Shown: one piece after another, positions 1-5,539 of the stretch
How the letters are laid out: every line of letters starts with the position of its first letter
How positions within the stretch are numbered: the first letter of the stretch is position 1
Assembly: GCA_964649095.1 (NCBI GenBank)
Contig: CAZYPH010000059.1
Location: 1-13,848, forward strand
DNA: 13,848 nucleotides
Direction: 5' to 3'
Source of the DNA: CAZYPH01 sp964649095
GTDB taxonomy: Bacteria; Bdellovibrionota; UBA1018; UBA923
Made by a program: the position numbers and the translations under genes
The notes under the pieces: model-generated
Told to the model about the DNA's origin: nothing
Database searches by the model: none
What the model saw: only the letters and a program-made list of their open reading frames with translations

Positions 1-1449
1 AATAGGGCCAAATAAATTATTCATTTCATTTTGGCATAACGGCGAACGGTGGTCGTCGTTGTTGGCGTCTGTCTGATCGAGCGCCTCTCTCATACTGCGT
101 ACTTGGTCGGTGGGGAAATCGCTTAGTAGACTGCTGATGTTGGACAGAATTTTCGACTGCACACAAAAACACGGATCACCTTGAGTGCACCAGTTTACTA
201 TTTCTTGAACGCGACGGCGTACCAAAGGGTCGTTGAGAAGTGTCGTGGGATGCATCGTTTGTGGCGCACTTCGTAGTCGGATCGTCTGATAGTAGTAGCG
301 CATTTCAAGCGGAATCTCGGTATGGTTGGCTATAATCGTTCCGCAGTCGTTTAGGGCCGATGGTGCAATCGGGCGCCAGATATCATTGTCGTTGCGATGA
401 ATATTCTGAGATCCCGCATCTAACTCGGCAAACCAACGAATCGCATCGGGATTCGTTTCAATGTCTGCAACGGCCACACGCCGATCGCTGAGGTCGATAG
501 CCAGTCTCGTCTCACGCCACGTGTAGGCGTGTTGCTCCCAAAAATAGCGATACGTCTGTTCAACACAACGTCGAGTGCGAGCGTCAGGATACTGAATATT
601 CGTCGATAGTGGAGGGAAGCCTAAATCTTCAGGGCGCTGTAATACCACTGTGTGTGGATTTGTCTGATCCTGTAAACAAGTAGTATTTACAGCGAGTGTC
701 GGCAAGGGATGGTCTGTTCGGAGGGTTATGGCCAGCGGAAAAGCCGAAGGAACAGGCAAGTATGACATGTGGCGCACGGGGTGTGGGGCTTGCGTATTTT
801 GATAAGAGGGCCTTGTCGTCGAGCGGGTACTTATCTGTGAGGCAGCTCTAGAAATATCCCCGATAATATCCCCAATAATATCCCATGCTACAACACCCTC
901 ATAGCGGGCACCGCTCGGTATAAATCGTTGTTGTTGAGTCTGTCGCACACGAGCGAGGCGACGGACTTCTGAAAATTGTACTTCGGCCTCGGCCGCAATG
1001 GCCGGAATGATATTTTCAAGAGTGTGGCGAAAAAGACTAAGGCCACGTTCGGTGATTAAAGTTTGCGGTGAAATTTGTAGTGTCAAGGCCTCGCAATCGC
1101 GCACAATGCGCAGGCCTGATGTGGGTAGTTGAAACTGTCGCTGAGCAAGAGGGCTTACAAAAAGAATACGATCAAGTCTGCGTCGCAGAAAATAATCACC
1201 ACACAAATTTCGACCATGGGTGCGCAGTCGTCCTGCGCCGTCTAAACAAGTAGTATTTAGATAGTTTTCAATTCGGTTTACAGCCGATTGCACTAAACGT
1301 TCGCCGTGAGCGGTGCCAAGCAGCTCAACATAAGCTCGATCGGTAGAGCAGAATACGCCCTGTTGCTGGCACCAGCGAGGTTGGTGTTGGGCGTAGCTGA
1401 TGGTTGAAAGTAGAAGTATAATTATAAATAAATAATATTTAATTCTCAT
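1..1449 (-). CDS. Large secreted protein of unknown function (3' end beyond left edge)
   Basis: The minus strand is open for 483 codons from an ATG at 1449 to base 1 with no stop, so the gene continues outside the window. The first 20 residues are a clear signal peptide: MRIK, then a hydrophobic stretch (YYLFIIILLLSTIS), then YA before QHQ, which fits signal peptidase I cleavage after residue 20. The mature part has scattered cysteines and no domain I recognise. It contains a short tandem IIGD repeat near residues 200-207 and the pentapeptide NTTCL twice, about 190 residues apart. The exported protein may form disulfides in the periplasm or outside the cell, but its role is unknown. I see no convincing Shine-Dalgarno sequence. 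The next gene on this strand ends about 270 bases upstream, with hairpins between, so this gene is probably transcribed separately. It resembles the 842-residue exported protein further right only in being large, exported and cysteine-containing. Confidence 0.8.
   Translation of the reverse strand, partial: MRIKYYLFIIILLLSTISYAQHQPRWCQQQGVFCSTDRAYVELLGTAHGERLVQSAVNRIENYLNTTCLDGAGRLRTHGRNLCGDYFLRRRLDRILFVSPLAQRQFQLPTSGLRIVRDCEALTLQISPQTLITERGLSLFRHTLENIIPAIAAEAEVQFSEVRRLARVRQTQQQRFIPSGARYEGVVAWDIIGDIIGDISRAASQISTRSTTRPSYQNTQAPHPVRHMSYLPVPSAFPLAITLRTDHPLPTLAVNTTCLQDQTNPHTVVLQRPEDLGFPPLSTNIQYPDARTRRCVEQTYRYFWEQHAYTWRETRLAIDLSDRRVAVADIETNPDAIRWFAELDAGSQNIHRNDNDIWRPIAPSALNDCGTIIANHTEIPLEMRYYYQTIRLRSAPQTMHPTTLLNDPLVRRRVQEIVNWCTQGDPCFCVQSKILSNISSLLSDFPTDQVRSMREALDQTDANNDDHRSPLCQNEMNNLFGPI
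673..689. repeat. 17-bp repeat, copy 1 (TAAACAAGTAGTATTTA)
   Basis: This 17-mer occurs identically at 1243-1259, exactly 570 bases away and in the same codon frame of the secreted-protein gene. It encodes NTTCL on the minus strand. Its ends TAAA/TTTA are complementary, and the flanking pair here is G/C, extending the inverted ends to five bases. It may be a conserved peptide motif rather than a DNA element. Confidence 0.6.
853..885. repeat. 12-bp tandem repeat inside the secreted-protein gene
   Basis: Two near-identical 12-bp units (862-873 and 874-885) and a partial third (853-861) are built around AATATCCC. They encode the repeated peptide DIIG on the minus strand. The reading frame is kept, so this is a small slippage-type expansion within the gene. 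Confidence 0.6.
1243..1259. repeat. 17-bp repeat, copy 2 (TAAACAAGTAGTATTTA)
   Basis: This is identical to 673-689 and again encodes NTTCL in the minus-strand frame. The flanking pair is C/G here instead of G/C, so the inverted ends remain paired although the bases differ. Confidence 0.6.
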
Positions 1450-1459
1450 GCTGCAGTAG

Positions 1460-1546
1460 ATATATAAAAAAAGACTATACGACGCCAGAGTTCTTCTAGG
1501 TCATTTGCAATGTTGCTACCAATGTTGGTGATAAACCCTACAATTC
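1460..1546 (-). pseudogene. Short hipA fragment, second copy
   Basis: This stretch closely matches 3271-3357 inside the hipA pseudogene, with roughly 15% differences and one extra A in the A-run. On the minus strand it reads as the segment ending in the HipA motif NDLEELWRRIVFF. Only about 28 codons survive, with no start, and a stop or frame loss follows, so it cannot be functional. The 7-mer CTGCAGT occurs on both sides (1451-1457 and 1553-1559), hinting at an inserted or recombined piece. The differences from 3271-3357 suggest a separate hipA paralogue rather than a recent copy. It lies directly upstream of the secreted-protein start. Confidence 0.75.
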
Positions 1547-1590
1547 CGCATCCTGCAGTGTGCGGCCAAGCACATCATTTTGAGCCACCG

Positions 1591-1626
1591 CTAAGATAGA
1601 GCAATCTTAGGTCCAAGCACGCTTGG
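1591..1626. repeat. Two adjacent small stem-loops
   Basis: CTAAGAT/ATCTTAG (1591-1597 and 1604-1610, loop of 6) is followed directly by CCAAGC/GCTTGG (1613-1618 and 1621-1626, loop of 2). Together with the longer hairpin at 1647-1687 they make three consecutive stem-loops between two minus-strand genes. They probably form mRNA structure in the 3' region of the ATPase transcript. Neither has a good U-tract. Confidence 0.45.
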
Positions 1627-1646
1627 AGGGCAGGCGCGATTCCTAT

Positions 1647-1687
1647 TCTCTCCAGTATGTTAAAGATTGTTTAACATACTGGAGAGA
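1647..1687. terminator. Perfect 18-bp inverted repeat, possible bidirectional terminator
   Basis: The arms TCTCTCCAGTATGTTAAA (1647-1664) and their exact reverse complement (1670-1687) are separated by a 5-base loop (GATTG). The element sits 33 bases downstream of the ATPase stop codon on the minus strand, where a terminator belongs. It is not a classical one: the stem is AT-rich and the minus-strand transcript has no U-run after it. On the plus strand only four T follow. It may instead be a protein-binding site or an mRNA-stabilising hairpin. Confidence 0.45.
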
Positions 1688-1720
1688 TTTTACCCCGACC
1701 CTCCGCTCGCCATCAACGCC

Positions 1721-2887
1721 CTAAGCCCATTCCCCGCTCCAGAGCGCCTTTAAAAATTCATGCGGTGGTAGTGCTTTTATTTTGATGCCAGGCTGAGGCG
1801 TAAGAGTGCGCGCCTCGCCCAAATAGACGATGATGTTGTGCTGGCATTTAGTGACTTCGTTTAGGCGTATGAGGCCCTTGAGGTCATTTGCAGTAAGATT
1901 TGATTTTGCTTTGGCTTCGATGGCTACCGAATCGTTTAGAAGAAAATCAACTTCGTCACCATTTTGCGTGCGCCAGTAGTGTAGTTTGTGTGTGGAGCCT
2001 GATTTGCCAAAATAGTCGCAAAAACTGTCGAGTTCATGAAATAGAAACGATTCAAAGGCCTTACCAAATAAAATCGATTTAGGGGTGACTTTGTCGTGAC
2101 CTTGAAGTTTGCGAGCCACGCCCCAGTCGAAGAAATAGTATTTCGATGTAGCGACGGGTTTGCGTACTTTGTTTTGTTTCCACGGTTCTAGTTTGCGAAT
2201 CATGAGTGTGTCTTCGAGAATCTGAAAATATTCATGGACGGTTGTACGCGGAATTTGGGCATCATTGGCTACAGCTGTGAAGTTGGTTTGTTCGGCCTGG
2301 CAGAGTGCTGCAATTTCAAGAGTGCGCGAAAAAGCTGGTAGATTGCGTGTTAGGCTTTCGTTTGCGATTTCTTGTTGGATGTATAACGAAATATAAGCCT
2401 CGAGGTCGGTCTCGGGATCGTCTGAAAAATAAATGCTTGGTAACAGGCCATACTGTAAGGCACGGTTGAGATCAAAGTGTGAGCCAAGCTCAGCGCTTAC
2501 AAGCGGGTGTAGTTTTAGTAGGCGCGCTCGGCCTCCCAATAGATTTGTGCCGTAGCGTTTCAGTTTTCGTGCGCTCGAGCCGGTTAATAGGAAATGCACA
2601 CGTTTTTTTTCGATAAGCCACTGCACTTCGTTTAGAAGTTCGGGAATTTTTTGAATCTCATCTATGACGATAAATTTATCGTTGTCTTGTAGTTCCTCGC
2701 GGATTGCGGCCGGATTGTACGATAGTTTTCTAAATACGTCGGTAAGTAACAAATCGTATATTTTAACATTTGGTAGCTGCTTTGCGATAGCTGAGCTTTT
2801 ACCGGTTTGCCTTGGCCCCAAAAGAAAGTGCGATTTTTTTTTGATGGCCGACTCTAGGTCGATAAGTCGATTAATATGTTTGTTCAT
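1721..2887 (-). CDS. AAA-type ATPase with DUF4143 C-terminal domain
   Basis: The protein has 388 residues. It starts with a P-loop ATPase domain: Walker A GPRQTGKS at about 24-31, Walker B FIVIDE at about 72-77, and the sensor-like LLTGSSARK at about 100-108. The middle contains a helical, winged-helix-like part (around 205-240, IPRTTVHEYFQILEDT). The C-terminus carries the DUF4143 signature with a PD-(D/E)XK-like pattern: D314 in EVDF, then E324 and K326 in EAK. The length is normal for the family, and the ATG at 2887 precedes the Walker A by the usual distance. Members bind and hydrolyse ATP and are common in accessory regions, but their role is not settled. It stands alone, with a perfect inverted repeat upstream and hairpins downstream. 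A second, divergent family member lies at 10617-11741. Confidence 0.9.
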   Translation of the reverse strand: MNKHINRLIDLESAIKKKSHFLLGPRQTGKSSAIAKQLPNVKIYDLLLTDVFRKLSYNPAAIREELQDNDKFIVIDEIQKIPELLNEVQWLIEKKRVHFLLTGSSARKLKRYGTNLLGGRARLLKLHPLVSAELGSHFDLNRALQYGLLPSIYFSDDPETDLEAYISLYIQQEIANESLTRNLPAFSRTLEIAALCQAEQTNFTAVANDAQIPRTTVHEYFQILEDTLMIRKLEPWKQNKVRKPVATSKYYFFDWGVARKLQGHDKVTPKSILFGKAFESFLFHELDSFCDYFGKSGSTHKLHYWRTQNGDEVDFLLNDSVAIEAKAKSNLTANDLKGLIRLNEVTKCQHNIIVYLGEARTLTPQPGIKIKALPPHEFLKALWSGEWA

Positions 2888-2905
2888 ATTAAATATATAT
2901 CATTT

Positions 2906-2958
2906 ACTGTCGACACCGTCGTCATTTTTCTGGGAAATTTGACGACGGTGTCGACAGT
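2906..2958. repeat. Perfect 19-bp inverted repeat upstream of the ATPase
   Basis: The arm ACTGTCGACACCGTCGTCA (2906-2924) is matched by its exact reverse complement at 2940-2958, with a 15-base spacer. Each arm contains the palindrome TGTCGACA. The repeat lies 19 bases upstream of the ATPase start at 2887 and downstream of the hipA pseudogene. It has no U-tract in the minus-strand direction, so an operator or recombination-type site is as likely as a terminator. The stretch from 2959 to 3035 between it and the hipA remnant holds nothing I can name. Confidence 0.65.
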
Positions 2959-3035
2959 GATTCAAAGTTTTAGAACTAAAGATACCCGGCACTTGGTTGA
3001 TGTGCGCCTGACTCTTGCAAGGCTGATGGGTCGGC

Positions 3036-3781
3036 CTACCGAAAGGATTTAACAATTTTTTCAGCTTGTTTTCGAGGAAGTCGAAAGTATTCAATCACCG
3101 ATAGTGCATAGTGCTAAGTCGATGTCGAGATGATTATCGGTCTCTGAGATGTTGAGGTGTAGTCCTGTGCCGCTTGCTATGGGATTAACATCGTAAGCCG
3201 GCGCAGGCGTCCAACCAGAATCCGTTCGAAGGAAGCCATGATTGCGTAGATGATCATCAGTATTTGAAATACATATAAAAAAGACTATGCGACGCCAGAG
3301 TTCTTCTAGGTCATTTGCTATGGTGCTACCAGCTTTGCTAATAAACTCTACCAATTCAAGATAGCTAGCTCCAGTTGCATATGAATCGCCATCGATGCGA
3401 TTGACGAGCGTCATCGCAGAAGCAAAGTGTAGTCGTTGGCCCTGCAGAGTGCTATCAAAACGCTGAGTAATAAACGTGTGATGTCTGTGACTAAAACGAA
3501 GTGCCTGTGCTGGCGACATTCGTATGCCGGCTTCTATGGCAAGTTGGTGTGCTACAAATTCCCATCCGCCAATGTCAAACACATCGTTGTTGCAGGTAGT
3601 CAGACTCATGCAGTGTTTGTGGTAGTCGCTTTTCGACTCGAGCGTAATGGGCCTCGCGTCTCTGTAATAGCTGTCGTCCCCAACGGTCCGGCGAGGAGTC
3701 TAAAAATATCCCAAAATTTCGATGCGTGTCTTTGGGGTATTGAACGCCACTGTAGAGGCATCCATCCCTGGCCATCCGCAA
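3036..3781 (-). pseudogene. hipA-family toxin kinase, decayed
   Basis: HipA-family proteins are serine/threonine kinases of type II toxin-antitoxin systems, about 400 residues or more. The remains lie in three frames. The N-terminal piece (3575-3781) has FGIFLDSSPDRWGR and ends at ESDYL. The central piece (3091-3609) starts near NDVFDIGGWEF and has HHTFITQRFD, HFASAMTLVNRIDGD, LEELWRRIVF, SNTDDHLRNHGF and LNISETDN. The last piece (to 3036) reads EYFRLPRKQAEKIVKSFR and then stops. Between ESDYL and NDVFDIGG the family normally has over 100 residues, including the nucleotide-binding loop segment, and these are missing. The second frame change is a 7-bp tandem duplication (ATAGTGC at 3101-3107 and 3108-3114). 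Without it, DLALS would join VIEYFRL in frame. The C-terminus is also cut short. The catalytic SNTDDH region survives, but the gene cannot make a complete kinase. No HipB partner is visible. Confidence 0.9.
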
Positions 3782-3866
3782 TTAAACCCCGTTGAAATGC
3801 CAGTTTGATAGCATCGCGGCTGCCTTGGATATTGATCACCTCAGGCCCGCAAAAGCCAAAGGTCTT
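3759..3866 (-). pseudogene. Fragment of an HI0074-like (HEPN) nucleotidyltransferase partner protein
   Basis: Directly after the hicB stop codon, and in the same frame, the minus strand reads EVINIQGSRDAIKLAF and then GLIADGQGWM. This resembles the middle of the HI0074-type substrate-binding subunit of MNT/HEPN systems, where a SRDAIK-AF segment and a GW-type motif precede the conserved R-x-x-S-H-T-Y. That motif, both ends of the protein and a nucleotidyltransferase partner are absent. The piece runs straight into the hipA N-terminal remnant in a different frame, so two broken toxin-antitoxin genes are joined here. The assignment rests on about 36 residues recognised by eye. Confidence 0.55.
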
Positions 3867-4244
3867 TCAACTAGCTTTTTTTAAGCCTTTTGTAAGAAGT
3901 TCGACGGCGATTTCGTTCATGCTTTTCCCTTGCTGTAGCGCTGTGTGTGCTAATGATGCATGAAGCTCTTCTGGTGTGCGCACGACGAATTTACCTGAAA
4001 ATTTTTTGCGTATCATTGGCTCTGGGATAACGATGTTGTTTTCTCTGGCTGCTGCAATCCATAATTCAATGGCCTCTTTGCTATTTGCGAGCGCTGCCTC
4101 CGGCGTGGCGCCGTGCGTGTGACAGTTTTCTAGTTCAGGAACACGTGCCACGTAAATCTGATCTCTAGGATCAAAGGCAATATTAACCTGATACTCGAGA
4201 ACGTTTATCTTTCTGATTTTTGGTTGAGCTTTTGGTTTAGCCAT
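3867..4244 (-). CDS. hicB: HicB-family antitoxin
   Basis: The protein has 125 residues. Residues about 18-64 form the HicB partial RNase H-like fold, with YQVNIAFDPRDQIYVARVPEL, then the HTHGATPEAALANSKEAIELWI helix. Residues about 85-122 (SGKFVVRTPEELHASLAHTA, then GKSMNEIAVELL) are the DNA-binding domain of the ribbon-helix-helix/Arc type found in longer HicB proteins. It should bind and neutralise the HicA RNase and repress its own operon. The first 8 bases overlap the 3' end of hicA, the usual hicA-hicB order with translational coupling. The ATG at 4244 gives a basic N-terminal extension (MAKPKAQPKIRKIN). The gene looks intact. Confidence 0.9.
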   Translation of the reverse strand: MAKPKAQPKIRKINVLEYQVNIAFDPRDQIYVARVPELENCHTHGATPEAALANSKEAIELWIAAARENNIVIPEPMIRKKFSGKFVVRTPEELHASLAHTALQQGKSMNEIAVELLTKGLKKAS

Positions 4245-4497
4245 CTGATTCCTCTAGTATTTTTTTAAGCGCATCCAAAATATAATATGGTGCTTCCTTC
4301 TTATGGCAGGCCAAAGTGAAGGTGCGCCCCTGTTTTATCCATTGTTCGTGACTGCCCTTTTGCCTGGCTAGTGAGTAGCCCATTTCACCTAGGATTCTTC
4401 GCACTTCCTGACAGGAAAGCTTCGAACCACGGCGCAGTTTTTCTTTTAATTTTTTTATGGCTGTCACATTTATTATAGTATCATAAAATAGTATCAT
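4237..4497 (-). CDS. hicA: HicA-family mRNA interferase toxin
   Basis: The protein has up to 86 residues. The HicA double-stranded-RNA-binding-like fold is visible: SCQEVRRILGEMGYSLARQ, then the catalytic motif GSHEQW with His50, then TFTLACHKK and the C-terminal helix YILDALKKIL. HicA cleaves mRNA and halts translation until bound by HicB, encoded just downstream with an 8-bp overlap. The start is uncertain. The ATG at 4497 falls inside a direct repeat that looks regulatory and has no Shine-Dalgarno sequence. An in-frame GTG at 4467 would give a 76-residue protein, closer to usual HicA length. A plausible operator or promoter covers the distal candidate start, which favours the shorter form. 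Confidence 0.88.
   Translation of the reverse strand: MILFYDTIINVTAIKKLKEKLRRGSKLSCQEVRRILGEMGYSLARQKGSHEQWIKQGRTFTLACHKKEAPYYILDALKKILEESDG
4475..4497 (-). promoter_or_regulatory. Tandem direct repeat at the hicAB promoter
   Basis: On the minus strand the 10-mer ATGATACTAT occurs twice (4497-4488 and 4484-4475), separated by TTT, a period of 13 bases. It is AT-rich, and TACTAT resembles a -10 element. It is positioned for HicB autoregulation or as part of the promoter. It overlaps the upstream candidate start of hicA. Confidence 0.4.
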
Positions 4498-4539
4498 TGA
4501 TAAGTGTTAAATTATCTTGCGTGCGCTGCGAAGCATTAG

Positions 4540-4692
4540 AGAATATTAGATCAATTTCGCATCAAGGCCAGCAAAACGGGCTTGAAGTACCAGACCCTAA
4601 TCAATCAAACGCTACGCGAGGCCCTCACTAGACCCAGCATGGAAGACCGAGTCGAGGCATTAGAGAACAAGCTAAAGAAAATGGCTTCTTAA
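4540..4692 (+). pseudogene. C-terminal remnant of a ribbon-helix-helix antitoxin (BrnA/CopG-like)
   Basis: The plus-strand frame ending at TAA 4690-4692 encodes the segment FRIKASKTGLKYQTLINQTL, then REAL, then EDRVEALENKLKKMAS. KASKTGLKYQTLINQTLREAL is typical of helix B and beyond in BrnA/CopG-type antitoxins. The N-terminal strand that contacts DNA is gone: the frame has a TAG at 4537-4539 and no start codon before the conserved part. No toxin frame is visible beside it, so it is the relic of a lost module lying between hicAB and the DUF2283-like fragment, on the opposite strand to both. Confidence 0.65.
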
Positions 4693-4711
4693 GAAGGCGA
4701 GCACGTTTACT

Positions 4712-4831
4712 CATCGTGCTAACATCGTCGCTGGCGGCTTCACCGTAGTTGTGCTCTCGTCGAACGAAAATTTCTGCATAGTCTCGATCGTGGTCATAAA
4801 AAATATTCATCTGTATTTTTCTGCGTGTCAC
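4712..4831 (-). pseudogene. Truncated DUF2283-like fragment
   Basis: A GTG at 4831 overlaps the stop of the XRE antitoxin by 4 bases, and an ATG follows at 4810. The reading MNIFYDHDRDYAEIFV, then NYGEAASDDVSTM, resembles the start of DUF2283-like small proteins, which pair a Y-D-x-x-x-D-x-x-x-I-F strand with a following acidic loop. After that the frame continues to 4628 only as sequence antisense to the plus-strand antitoxin remnant, so the C-terminal half is lost. It may have been the third gene of the toxin-antitoxin operon or a separate module cut by recombination. Family assignment is by eye and modest. Confidence 0.45.
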
Positions 4832-5142
4832 GCAGCCCGCACCTCTACCTGGAGTTTGAGACCGGCTTTATTTAGGCTGTCCTGAACAGCCAGTTTTACA
4901 AAACGCTCCGGCGAGTAACCCAAAACTTTTGCCCAACGAGCGGCTCGTTCAGGGCTGACGATGCGTCTACCATTTTCGATGTCACAAAGATGAGCGCGAG
5001 ACACTGAGAGGCGTCTGGCGAGATCTGTTTGCGTTGATTCTTCACCTAATCGAATGGCTTCAAGAAGTTTGCCTAACGTCATCTCACCGCCCGTCAACTG
5101 CTCCATAAATCTCGCGGAGGCGCTTTTTTTCTTAATAGTCAT
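4828..5142 (-). CDS. XRE-family antitoxin (HigA/RelB-type partner)
   Basis: The protein has 104 residues. Residues about 20-75 form a helix-turn-helix domain: GKLLEAIRLGEESTQTDLAR, then LSVSRAHLCDIENGRR (recognition helix region), then SPERAARWAKVLGYSPERFV. It should bind the toxin encoded immediately upstream and repress the operon. The start ATG at 5142 is preceded by a good ribosome-binding site (AGAGGAG, about 9-10 bases upstream). It overlaps the toxin gene by 11 bases, so translation is coupled. It is intact, and the palindrome at 5421-5437 is its likely operator. Confidence 0.9.
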   Translation of the reverse strand: MTIKKKSASARFMEQLTGGEMTLGKLLEAIRLGEESTQTDLARRLSVSRAHLCDIENGRRIVSPERAARWAKVLGYSPERFVKLAVQDSLNKAGLKLQVEVRAA

Positions 5143-5413
5143 GTTTATTAATCTCCTCTATATAAACAAAAATCACTTTATCATCGATGATTCGATAGAT
5201 TGCGCGCCAAGCTCTTGTCAGTCGAATCGAGCGCTGTCCTCTGCGTTCACCACGCAGTGGCTCGTCATGGTAGCCCGGTATTCTCCGCACTTCCTCAAGG
5301 CCTCTATCTTCAACATCATCAACCCAATCTTGAAGTAGCACCTGAATATATTTTGGTACTTGCTTAAGATCTTTCTGTGCATTTTTGCTGATGATGATGG
5401 TCTTAATCATCAT
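5132..5413 (-). CDS. RelE/HigB-superfamily ribosome-dependent mRNA interferase toxin
   Basis: The protein has 93 residues and the compact RelE/ParE fold pattern: N-terminal strand IKTIIISK, helices (AQKDLKQVPKYIQVLLQDWV), then GYHDEPLRGERRGQRSIRL, TRAWRAIYRI and the C-terminal strand VIFVYIEEINKHDY. The basic central strands, with R in RGQRSIRLTRAWRAIY, match toxins that cleave mRNA at the ribosome. The order toxin then antitoxin, with an 11-bp overlap, is that of higBA. Two adjacent ATGs (5413 and 5410) could start it, a difference of one residue. The palindrome lies 8 bases upstream, so the antitoxin bound there would block the promoter. Confidence 0.9.
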   Translation of the reverse strand: MMIKTIIISKNAQKDLKQVPKYIQVLLQDWVDDVEDRGLEEVRRIPGYHDEPLRGERRGQRSIRLTRAWRAIYRIIDDKVIFVYIEEINKHDY

Positions 5414-5420
5414 CGTTTTG

Positions 5421-5437
5421 TACCCTTAATAAGGGTA
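5421..5437. promoter_or_regulatory. Palindromic operator candidate of the toxin/XRE operon
   Basis: TACCCTT (5421-5427) and AAGGGTA (5431-5437) are exact inverted repeats around AAT. The site lies 8 bases before the toxin start codon, where an XRE antitoxin dimer would bind for autoregulation. Binding is inferred from position and symmetry only. From 5438 to 5539 I see no further feature beyond a weak short inverted repeat, CTTAC/GTAAG, at 5459-5475. Confidence 0.6.
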
Positions 5438-5539
5438 ATATGCAACTTAAAAATTTAGCTTACTGCCGCGGTAAGTGGCGCCTTGAGCTCTAGGTCCTGT
5501 CGCAGAATCTAGATTCAGTGGCGATTTAGGTTAGTAGTC

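Noticed and set aside
1068..1253. Short plus-strand open frame inside the left gene
   Set aside because: The minus strand is open across the entire 1-1449 region with a signal peptide, so this is a shadow.
1591..1687. CRISPR or short-repeat array
   Set aside because: The three stem-loops have different sequences, and there are no regularly spaced direct repeats.
2938..3051. Plus-strand open frame reading DTRHLVDVRLTLARLMGRPT
   Set aside because: It looks protein-like but has no convincing start or ribosome-binding site, and it ends antisense to the hipA remnant. I could not assign it.
2900..3094. 64-residue minus-strand frame after the hipA remnant
   Set aside because: Its first part is hipA sequence out of frame, and the rest has no recognisable content. 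The true hipA frame ends at 3036.
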